From assembly GCF_016653465.1 (NCBI RefSeq), contig NZ_NHSQ01000107.1:1-64000 (forward strand): DNA of 64,000 nt. Direction: 5' to 3'. The notes under the pieces were generated by a model. The model worked only from the letters and a program-made list of their open reading frames with translations. It was not told the DNA's origin and searched no databases. This DNA is from Thiocystis minor (GTDB taxonomy: Bacteria > Pseudomonadota > Gammaproteobacteria > Chromatiales > Chromatiaceae). The position numbers were made by a program, and so were the translations under genes. How positions within the stretch are numbered: position 1 is the stretch's first letter; each line of letters begins with the position of its first letter. Shown in pieces: positions 37,634 to 46,730 of the stretch.

Positions 37634-38353
37634 TCAACCTCCTTTCCGAGCGATTTGATGGGTCAGTTGCAGAACGGCCCCTCCCCGCGTTTTTCCGTAG
37701 CGTTCGAGCGCCTTGCGCCCGCCAGCGGCATAGACGGCCACCGCGCTCAACAGATCGCGTAGCAGATGCGGGCTGTTGGCGTCGAACGGACACCAGGCGC
37801 CGCCGCTCAGTCGGGCGATGTCGCGCAGACAGGGCTCCGCCGTCGGATCGCGTCCTTCCTGGAAGACGAAGACCGGCACCCCGAGCAACCCGAGTTGTCC
37901 GGCCAGATCGGCCAGCCGCTCTCGGTTCTCTTCCATGCAATCGCCGACGAACACCAGCGCGTTCACCTTACCCTTCGCGGCCTCGTCGATGGCGTGTTCG
38001 AGCACCCGGCCGATCTGGGTCAACCCGGCCGCGCAGAACACCCGATTCATGCGTGTCAGCAGGGCATCGGAATCCCGGTACCAGTCGGATGACTCGAATT
38101 CCTGGAAACCGCGATAGAAGCAGAGCTGAATCTCCAGTCCGCCGAGATTCTGGGTCTCCAGAAACATATTCGACTGGATGTGGGTCGCCTGATCCCAGGT
38201 CGGCTCCCGGCTGGCCGTGGCGTCGAGCGCGAAGATCAGACGCCCGCGCGCGCCGCTCGGACCAGCGCGCGGCGTCTCCGCGACCCGGCGCAGAAAGTCG
38301 CTCACCGCGCCTTCAGTGGATGACGTGTCCAGATCTTTTCGCGGAGCGGCCAT
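37634..38353 (-). CDS. VWA-domain protein
   Basis: A 239-residue von Willebrand A-like protein. The MIDAS-like start is RLIFALDATASREPTW (residues about 42-57), where DxTxS replaces the usual DxSxS. Later elements include ALVFVGDCMEENRERLADLA and the strand VPVFVFQEG. Proteins of this type act as Mg-dependent protein-binding modules. I chose the ATG at 38353, with GAGG upstream; the frame extends further but into unrelated low-complexity residues. It is 7 bases upstream of the J-domain gene, so the two probably work together. No known system recognised. Confidence 0.78.
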   Translation of the reverse strand: MAAPRKDLDTSSTEGAVSDFLRRVAETPRAGPSGARGRLIFALDATASREPTWDQATHIQSNMFLETQNLGGLEIQLCFYRGFQEFESSDWYRDSDALLTRMNRVFCAAGLTQIGRVLEHAIDEAAKGKVNALVFVGDCMEENRERLADLAGQLGLLGVPVFVFQEGRDPTAEPCLRDIARLSGGAWCPFDANSPHLLRDLLSAVAVYAAGGRKALERYGKTRGGAVLQLTHQIARKGG

Positions 38354-38459
38354 GGCAACCTCGTCTGTACTCAGCGTGTCTTTTGCGCCAAACCCGCAAC
38401 CCGTTGGGGCGCCTCGGGGATCAGCGACGACGTGGCGCGAACGCCTTCGCGATCCTGAA

Positions 38460-41147
38460 TCAAGCCAGCTTCTCGGCGATCTGCTGAAACACGGATCGCC
38501 CCGCCTCATCCTCGGCGACGGCCAATAGAAACAGGCAACGCCCGTCGCTGGAGGTTTCCCATTGATGCCCGACTTGGTTTTTTTCGCGCGAATCGTCGTT
38601 GGTTTTGTAGGGCTCGCCCTTGTATTCGACCTTAAAAATGCGCCCATCCGTCAGTTCGGCCACGAAATCGGGGTAAAAATAATCGGTCGCGGTCGGTAGC
38701 CAGAATGAAAACCGTTCCTGGCGTTCGATGTTCCGTACCCAATGCCTGACCCTGGGATGCGCGTCGATCGCCTGCGCGCAGAGAAACTCTTCGCCCGGCT
38801 TGCCGGCGGCGGTGGTTTCGCGCAGATCATGGATCAAAGGATAGAAGTGCTTGCTGAACTCGTAGCGGCCCTGATAACACAATCGGGCCGGATACTGACC
38901 TGGCTGAAACTGAAAACTGTACTGGGCCAGGTCTTCGAGCGATGGCGTCGCCATGTCAAACAGCCGCTGCTGAAAGCCCTTTGAGATGGCGATCCGCCGC
39001 AACCGTTCAATCTCGCTGGCGATGGCCCGCGCTAACTGGAAGCGCGCGCGCACCAGCGCCGTCAGCGTGAAACCCCGCTCATGGATCAGATGCGCCAGCA
39101 ACTTGAGCAGATAACGCTGCAATTGCCGTTGCGACAAAAACGGCTGGCGCAACTCCCGGTCCAGTTCCACCAGCAACCCCGTCTCGGTGACATGGCTGGC
39201 GACCTCGTTCAACTGCAACTGCTGGGCATCGACGTGACGATAGCTAACCCGCTGTCCGTTGACATCGATCTCGAACGAATGGATCGTCTCGGCGAGCGAA
39301 AAACCCGCGAGCTGCACCGGCTGGTCCAGCAAGTCCCAGTCCCCGAGATCGGCCAGCGTTTCCTTCTCGACGACTTCGAGACGGTCATCCAGCCGTAGGC
39401 AAAGCTGGGGAATCGGCGCGAAGCTCAAACCGAACTGGACCGGCGCGCGCAGCGCCTGACGCAGGGCGCGGTGCGCGTCGAATTGCTCCTTGACCGCTGC
39501 CCGCGCCTGCTCGGGAAGCGCGTTGCCGATGAACGCCTCGGCCTGTGCCAGCGTGTCGGCATCGACATCGCCCTTGAGCAGCAGCGTCGCGCCCTGGGTG
39601 GTGGCCCGGACCTGCACCGACGCCCGGAGCGCGGCGGGCCAGTGTTGCGTATCGGGCACCGCCGGCACCTCGATCTGGCACTCCGGGATCAGCGGCGCGA
39701 TGGTCCCGTGCCCCGCGCTACCCGCCCCGCCAACCAGCGGCAGGGATTGCTGCGGGACGATCAGCGCCGCCGTTTCCAGCCGCTCGAAGCCCATGTTCTG
39801 CACCATGCGATCCTTGAGCGTGGAGGCGGCCTGCGCGAAATTCTCCGCGACGATATGGGCGTAGGCCCGATTCAGGGTCTCCTGCTGGCGCGTTCTGGCA
39901 TAGGGCATCCGCAGCACCCGCCCCAGCAACTGCTCGACATCCTTGGCCGAATGGACCGATTGCAGCGAAGCCAGCACATAGGCGAACGAACAATCCCAGC
40001 CTTCCTTCAAGGCTTCGACGGTGATGACCACGCGCACCGGACAGGCGCGATCGAACAGATCGATCCCGTCCAATTCCTTCTGTGATCCCGTCGCGATCGC
40101 GATCTGGCGTTCCGGGATGTTCTCCTGCTCGATCAGGTGCTGGCGCACGACCTCGACGGTCGCCTCGTTGCCTTTCGGCGCCGCCTGCACCAGCAGGATC
40201 GGACGGATGTAATCGGTTTCCTTCTGGGCCGCCAGTTCCAGCCGGTCACGGGTAAGCACCGCATCGCGCAGACAGGCGCGCCAGCCGTCGGGGTGCTCGG
40301 CCAGCACGATCGGCAGCTTGATCATCTGCTCGGTCTTCAACTCCTGGGCCGACACATGGTAGAGCACATTGTTTCCGGCCACCGGCGTGGCCGTCAGCTC
40401 GATCACGCAGCTTGGGTTGAGCCGCCCCAGCGTCTTGAAAAAGCGGTCGGTGCGGTTGTTGTGCGCCTCGTCGACGATCACCAGCGGCTGTTGCAGATGC
40501 AGCCAGTTCGCCACCGAATGTTTGACCCGGCCCAGATCGGCCACCGTCAGGAAGGGTTGCGTTTGCAGATCCGCCTCGGTCACGCGCTCCAGATCGTCGG
40601 ATACGTTGGCGGGTAGGTTGTCGAAATGCGGCGCCAGTTCCTCGAAGAAGGAATAGACCGTGCGCTGCGCCGTGTTCGTCACGTTGAACGACTGAATGGT
40701 CGCCACCACCAGGATACAGTTCTTGCCCACATCGTGCGGGCCGATGGTTTGCAGGCTGTCGAGATCGCACACCCGCATCCGATCCCCGAAATAGCCCGCC
40801 AGGGCCTGCCGGTAGGGATGACGCGCATTGGTCAGCGCCGCCAGGGTTTGCGAGCGGATCGTGTCCGATGGCGTCAGCCAGAGCGCCACCGGCGCATCGC
40901 TATCGCGGAACGTCTTGCCCGCCAGCGCCACAGCATGCGCCGCCAGCACCGTTTTTCCGCCCCCCGTGGGAATGCGCAGACAGACGCATGGCGCGGTGTC
41001 GAAGATCGGATGATACCGCTCGTCGTCGCGCTGCTGTCCGGCCAGCATCGCGTGAAAGGCATCCGCTATCGGCATGGAGCGGCAGGCTTGAAGGAACTGG
41101 ACCAGCGCGTCCAGTGCGTTCCGTTGGTAGATTTTGAGTTCAAACAT
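38460..41147 (-). CDS. Type III-like restriction enzyme helicase/nuclease subunit (Res)
   Basis: An 895-residue SF2 helicase-nuclease. Walker A IPTGGGKTVLAA (59-70), motif II VDEAHNNRT (about 218-226), motif III LTATPVAG. Near the C-terminus, YFYPDFVAELTDGRIFKVEY and the following lysine make a PD-(D/E)XK-type nuclease (about 825-850). It belongs to the DEAD/DEAH Res family. In type III systems Res translocates and cuts when two unmethylated sites lie head to head. The ATG at 41147 is preferred to the longer frame. The methylase gene lies upstream on the same strand, across a 215-base gap with a repeat. Confidence 0.86.
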   Translation of the reverse strand: MFELKIYQRNALDALVQFLQACRSMPIADAFHAMLAGQQRDDERYHPIFDTAPCVCLRIPTGGGKTVLAAHAVALAGKTFRDSDAPVALWLTPSDTIRSQTLAALTNARHPYRQALAGYFGDRMRVCDLDSLQTIGPHDVGKNCILVVATIQSFNVTNTAQRTVYSFFEELAPHFDNLPANVSDDLERVTEADLQTQPFLTVADLGRVKHSVANWLHLQQPLVIVDEAHNNRTDRFFKTLGRLNPSCVIELTATPVAGNNVLYHVSAQELKTEQMIKLPIVLAEHPDGWRACLRDAVLTRDRLELAAQKETDYIRPILLVQAAPKGNEATVEVVRQHLIEQENIPERQIAIATGSQKELDGIDLFDRACPVRVVITVEALKEGWDCSFAYVLASLQSVHSAKDVEQLLGRVLRMPYARTRQQETLNRAYAHIVAENFAQAASTLKDRMVQNMGFERLETAALIVPQQSLPLVGGAGSAGHGTIAPLIPECQIEVPAVPDTQHWPAALRASVQVRATTQGATLLLKGDVDADTLAQAEAFIGNALPEQARAAVKEQFDAHRALRQALRAPVQFGLSFAPIPQLCLRLDDRLEVVEKETLADLGDWDLLDQPVQLAGFSLAETIHSFEIDVNGQRVSYRHVDAQQLQLNEVASHVTETGLLVELDRELRQPFLSQRQLQRYLLKLLAHLIHERGFTLTALVRARFQLARAIASEIERLRRIAISKGFQQRLFDMATPSLEDLAQYSFQFQPGQYPARLCYQGRYEFSKHFYPLIHDLRETTAAGKPGEEFLCAQAIDAHPRVRHWVRNIERQERFSFWLPTATDYFYPDFVAELTDGRIFKVEYKGEPYKTNDDSREKNQVGHQWETSSDGRCLFLLAVAEDEAGRSVFQQIAEKLA

Positions 41148-41362
41148 AGCTCTTAAACCGCGTCTCGCATGACATGCATTGTTCGTGTATCGATCCGGCT
41201 TCGCGCCAATCGACAAGCGTCGCAGCAGACGCGGTTTAAGGTGATCTCCGGGAAAGACTTGACCGATTTTCCGTTCGTCCTGAGCCCTTCGGCTTCGCTC
41301 AGGAGAGCCTTGTCGAAGGATGAGCGGAAAATCCTACATCGCTGAAATTTTAGGGAAATCAC
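41148..41362. other. Gap between mod and res, holding a dispersed repeat
   Basis: No gene. The middle (41234-41316) is a copy of the dispersed repeat also seen near position 300. The gap is unusual for mod-res pairs, which often overlap or abut, and may mean res has its own promoter. Confidence 0.5.
41234..41316 (-). repeat. Dispersed intergenic repeat, copy 2
   Basis: Reverse complement resembles 298-376. The block CCTGAGCCCTTCGGCTTCGC with neighbouring CTCAGGAG can fold on itself. It belongs to a class of small palindromic repeats common between bacterial genes. Confidence 0.55.
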
Positions 41363-42880
41363 CTAACGCATCTTCACATCGTAAGGAATCTGCTTGAACG
41401 CAATGTTCTCGGCAGCCAGACGGACCGCGCCCACGCGGGAGGTTTCGCCATAGATGACGCGCGGTCCGGCATGGAGCGATAACGACGTCAGCAGATCGAG
41501 GACGGCGTGCGTCAACACATTGCCGCCCGCTGGCCGACGATCCCCCAGGATGCCGTTATAGAGCAGGTAATAGGCGGTGCCGTTGTGGATGCCCAACAGC
41601 GGATGGTCGAACGTCCGTTGACCCGGCTCGCCGGTCTCGAAATGCCAGATGTAGGCCGCCAGCGTCGCGAAGCGCACGGCGGGATGGATGTGACCCCGCG
41701 CATCGAAGGCCACCTCGCCCAGCGTGCAGAAGCGGAAGCCGCCGCCGCCCGTCCAGCCCACGGCGTCGCTGACCCCGCCCTGCTCGCCGTCGATGACTTT
41801 TTGCAGGCGCGGAAGGCAGTGGGTGCGGGCGTGCTCGCCCATTTCGATGCCGATCCAACGGCGGTTCATTTTGTGGGCGACGGCGGCGGTGGTGCCGGAG
41901 CCGAGGAAGGAGTCTAGGACGATGTCGTTGGGGACAGTTGATATTTCGAGGATTCTATAAATTAACTTCTCTGGCTTAGGCGTTTGAAATACTTCATTGG
42001 CATCGGAGAATAACGATTTTAAATCTATACTGGCTTCTTTATTGCTCCCGAAGTTTTCATGATTCCACCATGTGTTTGGTGTAAGTCCAGATGTCATTTC
42101 ATGAAGGAACTTCTTTAGCATAGGTCGTCCTGTTTTGCTAAGGCCGAAAGTAATCCGGCCATCCTCAAGCCATGATTTATATTGGGTTTCGTTGCATCGC
42201 CAATAACGCCCCTTGGGTGGAGAAAAGGTTTTCCCTGTTGGCCCTATGATTAAGAATTGACCCGCCGAATAAAATTTTCCGGCAGATAAATTTTCCGCTT
42301 TCCAAGGTCCTCGTTGATCATTGTCGGGATTTTTAAACTTGGCAACCTGCTCGTCTGTCCTTGATATTTTTCCAAAGTACGCGCTATTGAAGTTTTTTGT
42401 GTATATAAGGATGTGATCGTGAGTGTCTGATATGTATTGCGCAGTTTGATTTGATGTATATGCTTTCTGCCAAACGACGTTTGCAATGAAATTCTTCCGC
42501 CCAAACACCTCATCCATCAACACTTTCAAATAGTGCGCCTCGCGGTCATCGATCGACACCCAAAGACTCCCATCCTCGGCCAGCAAATCGCGCAGCAGCA
42601 CCAGCCGGGGATACATCATCGACAGCCACTGGCTATGTTCGAGCTTATCGTCGTAGTGCTCGAAGGCGCTTTGCGTGTTGTAAGGCGGATCGATGAAGAT
42701 GCACTTCACCCGCCCGGCGTAGAACGGAATTAGCGCCTTGAGCGCCAGCAAATTATCGCCCTGGATCAGCAGATTATCCCCGTCCGCACCGTGGATGGAT
42801 TCCGGTGTGAGCAGGTGATAAGGCACCTCTCGAATGGCTTCCTTGGCCTGATGTTTATTGACCCAATCGAGAAATGGCAT
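41363..42880 (-). CDS. Type III-like DNA adenine/cytosine-N4 methyltransferase (Mod)
   Basis: A 505-residue amino-methyltransferase of the beta arrangement: catalytic DPPY at residues 64-67 (FIDPPYNTQSAF) comes before the AdoMet-binding FLGSGTT (about 324-330). Residues about 130-317 between them are the target recognition region. DNA for that region (41930-42490) is strikingly AT-rich compared with both ends, which suggests a swapped recognition domain. It methylates the site that protects DNA from the Res partner (38460-41147). A divergent AAA-ATPase/nuclease gene starts about 180 bases to the right. Confidence 0.88.
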   Translation of the reverse strand: MPFLDWVNKHQAKEAIREVPYHLLTPESIHGADGDNLLIQGDNLLALKALIPFYAGRVKCIFIDPPYNTQSAFEHYDDKLEHSQWLSMMYPRLVLLRDLLAEDGSLWVSIDDREAHYLKVLMDEVFGRKNFIANVVWQKAYTSNQTAQYISDTHDHILIYTKNFNSAYFGKISRTDEQVAKFKNPDNDQRGPWKAENLSAGKFYSAGQFLIIGPTGKTFSPPKGRYWRCNETQYKSWLEDGRITFGLSKTGRPMLKKFLHEMTSGLTPNTWWNHENFGSNKEASIDLKSLFSDANEVFQTPKPEKLIYRILEISTVPNDIVLDSFLGSGTTAAVAHKMNRRWIGIEMGEHARTHCLPRLQKVIDGEQGGVSDAVGWTGGGGFRFCTLGEVAFDARGHIHPAVRFATLAAYIWHFETGEPGQRTFDHPLLGIHNGTAYYLLYNGILGDRRPAGGNVLTHAVLDLLTSLSLHAGPRVIYGETSRVGAVRLAAENIAFKQIPYDVKMR

Positions 42881-43056
42881 CTGCTCGTTTTCCTGGTGGC
42901 GACAGGCCCAAGTCTACCGTACTTGGCGGTACCAGCCTTGTTCGTCGTTTTAGCCACCGTCGCTCGGTCCGCGCAGCGGACCATCGGCCAATCGATTCAG
43001 GACGGAACGACGATCGACGCCGCTGTACCATACTGATGACAACCAACTGCCAACCG

Positions 43057-44610
43057 ATGACCGCCATGCACCGCCGCAAACTTCCGATCGGGATCCAGAA
43101 CTTCCGCGAGATTCGCGAGGAGGACCATTACTATGTCGACAAAACCGGCTTTATCCGGCAACTGATCGACGAAGGAAAATACTATTTCCTCTCGCGTCCG
43201 CGCCGCTTCGGCAAATCGTTGTTGCTCGACACCCTCGGCGAACTCTTCGCCGGCAACGAGGCGCTGTTTCGCGGGTTGTCGATCCATCCGCAGTGGGATT
43301 GGAGCATCGCGTATCCGGTCATCCGGCTGAGTTTTGGCGGCGGGGTGCTGCATGATTCGGTCACCCTGGAGCGCAAGATCGGCGAACAACTGCGCATCAA
43401 TCAGGCGGCGCTTGGCGTGACCTGCACCGAAACCGGCGCGTCCGGATATTTTGGCGAGCTGATCCGGCTCGCCCACGCCGCCACCGGCCAGCGGGTGGTG
43501 ATCCTGATCGACGAATACGACAAACCGATCCTCGACAATCTCACCACGCCGAACATCGCCCGCGAGCTGCGCGACGGCCTGCGCAATCTCTATTCGGTCA
43601 TCAAGGATCAAGACGCGCACATCCGCTTCGCCTTCATCACCGGCGTAAGCAAATTCAGCAAGGTCAGCATCTTTTCCGGGCTGAATAACCTCAACGACAT
43701 CACCGTGGATGCCGACTATTCGGCGCTCTGCGGCTACACCCAGACCGATGTCGAAACCGTCTTCGCGCCCGAACTCGACGGACTGGACCGCGACGAGATC
43801 CGCCGCTGGTACAACGGCTATAACTGGCTCGGCACGGCGGTCTACAACCCCTTCGATCTGCTGCTGCTGTTTCGTAAACGTGAGTTCCAACCCTTCTGGT
43901 TCGAGACCGGTACCCCGACCTTTCTAGTCGATCTGCTCACCGAACGCGGCTGTTTCACGCCCGAACTGGCCGAACTCCACGCCTCCGAAGCCTTGCTCTC
44001 GACCTTCGACGTCGACCATCTGGCGACCGAGGCGCTGTTGTGGCAGACCGGCTATCTCACCTTCGCCGGTTCGCGGCGCATCGGCGCGCGGCGCGAATAT
44101 CGCCTGGGCTATCCGAATCTGGAAGTCACCAGCGCGCTCAACGACGCCCTGCTCAAGGGGTTGATGGGCGATCCGTCGCAGGCCGAGCGCGCCGTGAGCC
44201 GGCTCTACGATGTGCTGATCAGCGGCGACTTCGCGGCCCTGCGCGCGCATCTGGAGAGCCTGTTCGCCGCCATTCCGCACCAGTGGCACGACGGTCACCC
44301 GATCGCCCGCTACGAAGGCTTCTACGCCAGCGTCTTCTACAGCCATCTGGCCGCACTGGGACTGGATCTGACGCCGGAAGACGCGAGCAACCGGGGGCGG
44401 GTGGATCTGACGCTCAAGTTCAATGCGCAAGTCTGGCTGTTCGAGTTCAAAGTGGTCGAACTGGCGCCCGAGGGACAGGCGTTGCAGCAGATCAAGGAGC
44501 GTGGCTATGCCGACAAACATCGCGCGCTGGGTCAGCCAATCCATCTGATCGGCATCGAATTCAGTCGCGAGCGGCGCACCCTCGTCGGGTTTGAGGTGGA
44601 GACGTTATGA
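43057..44610 (+). CDS. AAA-ATPase-like protein with PD-(D/E)XK nuclease domain
   Basis: About 517 residues, AAA-ATPase_like (PF09820) then PD-(D/E)XK (PF08011) family. The start region PIGIQNFREIREEDHYYVDK is characteristic; the P-loop is SRPRRFGKSLLLD (46-58); Walker B is VVILIDEYDKPI. The C-terminal nuclease-like site is GRVDLTLKFNAQVWLFEFKV with Asp449 and Glu-Phe-Lys about 463-465. Function is unknown; these proteins are common in genomes with many mobile or defence genes. The start is uncertain: ATG 43057 or 43066 both precede the conserved part and no good ribosome site is seen. Confidence 0.84.
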   Translation: MTAMHRRKLPIGIQNFREIREEDHYYVDKTGFIRQLIDEGKYYFLSRPRRFGKSLLLDTLGELFAGNEALFRGLSIHPQWDWSIAYPVIRLSFGGGVLHDSVTLERKIGEQLRINQAALGVTCTETGASGYFGELIRLAHAATGQRVVILIDEYDKPILDNLTTPNIARELRDGLRNLYSVIKDQDAHIRFAFITGVSKFSKVSIFSGLNNLNDITVDADYSALCGYTQTDVETVFAPELDGLDRDEIRRWYNGYNWLGTAVYNPFDLLLLFRKREFQPFWFETGTPTFLVDLLTERGCFTPELAELHASEALLSTFDVDHLATEALLWQTGYLTFAGSRRIGARREYRLGYPNLEVTSALNDALLKGLMGDPSQAERAVSRLYDVLISGDFAALRAHLESLFAAIPHQWHDGHPIARYEGFYASVFYSHLAALGLDLTPEDASNRGRVDLTLKFNAQVWLFEFKVVELAPEGQALQQIKERGYADKHRALGQPIHLIGIEFSRERRTLVGFEVETL

Positions 44611-44747
44611 CCTTGCTGCCATGCGGGCGAGTGTAACGCGACTCAGACCGCCATCACCATTGCACCATAAGCCGCCAAGGTCGCATCGCGCGACAGCAGG
44701 TGCAGTGGTTGCGTACTCCAGCGCTTCACGTTCCGCCATCCCGGCGA

Positions 44748-46700
44748 TCAGGCGCGGGCACCGGAGTCGCACCCGCCGCCATCCGCCCCCACGCCAAAAA
44801 ACGCGCGCACATCCTCGATATGCCGCGTGCGCGCCATCGCCGGCAGACTGTCGAGAAAGGTATAGCCATAAGACCGCGACAGCAGACGCGGGTCGCAGAC
44901 CACCAGCACACCGCGATCCTCGCTGCCGCGGATCAGACGCCCGGCGCCCTGCTTGAGCGCGATCACGGCCTGCGGTAACTGATAATCGCGGAAGGGATTG
45001 CCGCCGCGCTGACGCAGCGTGTCGATGCGCGCGGCCAGCACCGGATCGCCCGGCGAGGCGAACGGCAGACGGTCGATCAGCACGCAGGAGAGCGCCTCGC
45101 CGCGCACGTCGACGCCCTCCCAGAAACTGGAGGTGCCGAGCAGGACCGCGTTGCCGAGTTCGCGAAAGCGTTCCAGCAGTTCGGCGCGCGGTGCGCTGCC
45201 CTGGATCAGCAGCGGATAGTCGATCCGGCCCTCCAGCCCGGCGGCCAGTTCGCGCAGCGCGCGATGACTGGTGAAGAGCAGAAAGGCGCGGCCGCGACTG
45301 TAGCCGATGACCTCGCAAGCCAGTTCGAGCACCTGCCGGTTATAGTCGGGATCGGACGGCGGCGGCAGACCGCGCGGGACGAACCAGAGTGCTTGATTGG
45401 GGTAGTCGAAGGGGCTTTCCCAGCGTTCGGTCTGGGCTTTCTCGATGCCGAGCTGGCGGGCGAAATGCTCGAAGCCGTGGCCGACCGCAAGGGTGGCGGA
45501 AGTGAAGATCCAGGCGGTGCGCTCGTGGCCGATCTGCTCGCGAAAGACATCGGCGACCTCCAGCGGGGTCTGATGCAGCCGGAAACCGCGCCCCAGGGTC
45601 TCGAACCAGCGCACCGCGTCCTCGGGCTCGCTGGCCACGAGGGTGTGCAGACGCTCCCGCTGATCCGCGGCGCGCGCCAAGCAGGCGTCCAGCCCCTTGC
45701 CCCGGCCCGACATCGCCTTGAGCACCTCGGCCAATGAAGACAGGCGGCGTTCGAGCGTTTCCAGCGCCCGCTGAAAGCCCGGATCGCCGACGAATTCGCG
45801 CCAGGGACCGCGGCGATCCGCATCGCCCAACCCGAGCCGCGCATCCTGCACCGCGCGGCGTAGTTTACCGGCGCGTTCGGGGAGTTCTGGGACATCGCCC
45901 GCCTCGCGGCGCGCTTCAAGTTCGGTATCGCGCGCCAGGTCCAACAGTTGACGGCTACTGAGCGAAATACCGAAGAAGTTCGACGCGGTGTCGGGAAGCT
46001 GGTGCGCCTCGTCGATTACGAAGCAGTCGGCGCCCGGTAGAATCTCGCCGAACCCCTCGTCCTTGAGCGCCAGATCGGCGCACAGCAGATGATGATTGAC
46101 GACCACTACATCGGCCGCCTGGGCCTCGCGGCGGGCGGCGACCAGATGGCAGCCCTGCCAGTCCGGGCAGTCCTGACCGAGACAGTTGTCGCTGGTCGAG
46201 GTGACCTCGGGCCAGATCGGGGCATCCTCGGGGAGCGGCAGCTCGGCGATGTCGCCGCGCCGGGTGGACGTGGACCAGTCGCGCACCTGCTGGAGATGGT
46301 GACGCAGTTCGGGCGAGAGGTGGCCGGGGTCATCCAGCAGCAGTTGGAGCCGATGACGGCAGAGATAATTGGCGCGGCCTTTCAGCAGCGCGCTCGACAC
46401 CGGCAGACCGAGCGCCTTTCGGATCAATGGCAGATCGCGATGAAACAACTGGTCCTGAAGATTGCGCGTGCCGGTGGAGATCAGCACCTTGCGTCGGGAC
46501 AGCAACGCCGGGGCCAGATACGCGAAGGTCTTGCCGGTGCCGGTGCCGGCCTCGCAGATCAGGACGCCGCCTGCGTCCATGATGGCGGCGATCCGCTCGG
46601 CCATCGCCTGCTGCTGCGCCCGGTAGCGGAAGCCGGGCACCCGTTCGGCGAGCACCCCGGCGGGGCCGAAAATCGGTGACAGATCAGACACGGGGCGCAA
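44748..46700 (-). CDS. DinG/YoaA-family ATP-dependent DNA helicase
   Basis: About 650 residues, XPD-like 5'-3' helicase with an iron-sulfur cluster. Walker A EAGTGTGKTFAY (50-61); cysteines in GRANYLCRH and NCLGQDCPDWQGC (about 113-187) are the likely cluster ligands; motif II is IDEAHQL (near 230); late motifs SSFWEGVDVRGE and QGAGRLIRGSEDRG. It unwinds forked DNA and R-loops in replication repair. YoaA is the nearest E. coli match in size. The start is unsettled: TTG 46700 or GTG 46691. The next gene upstream is a TPR lipoprotein. Confidence 0.88.
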   Translation of the reverse strand: MRPVSDLSPIFGPAGVLAERVPGFRYRAQQQAMAERIAAIMDAGGVLICEAGTGTGKTFAYLAPALLSRRKVLISTGTRNLQDQLFHRDLPLIRKALGLPVSSALLKGRANYLCRHRLQLLLDDPGHLSPELRHHLQQVRDWSTSTRRGDIAELPLPEDAPIWPEVTSTSDNCLGQDCPDWQGCHLVAARREAQAADVVVVNHHLLCADLALKDEGFGEILPGADCFVIDEAHQLPDTASNFFGISLSSRQLLDLARDTELEARREAGDVPELPERAGKLRRAVQDARLGLGDADRRGPWREFVGDPGFQRALETLERRLSSLAEVLKAMSGRGKGLDACLARAADQRERLHTLVASEPEDAVRWFETLGRGFRLHQTPLEVADVFREQIGHERTAWIFTSATLAVGHGFEHFARQLGIEKAQTERWESPFDYPNQALWFVPRGLPPPSDPDYNRQVLELACEVIGYSRGRAFLLFTSHRALRELAAGLEGRIDYPLLIQGSAPRAELLERFRELGNAVLLGTSSFWEGVDVRGEALSCVLIDRLPFASPGDPVLAARIDTLRQRGGNPFRDYQLPQAVIALKQGAGRLIRGSEDRGVLVVCDPRLLSRSYGYTFLDSLPAMARTRHIEDVRAFFGVGADGGGCDSGARA

Positions 46701-46730
46701 ACATCGGGGGCCAAGCCGTCGCGGAGCCGC

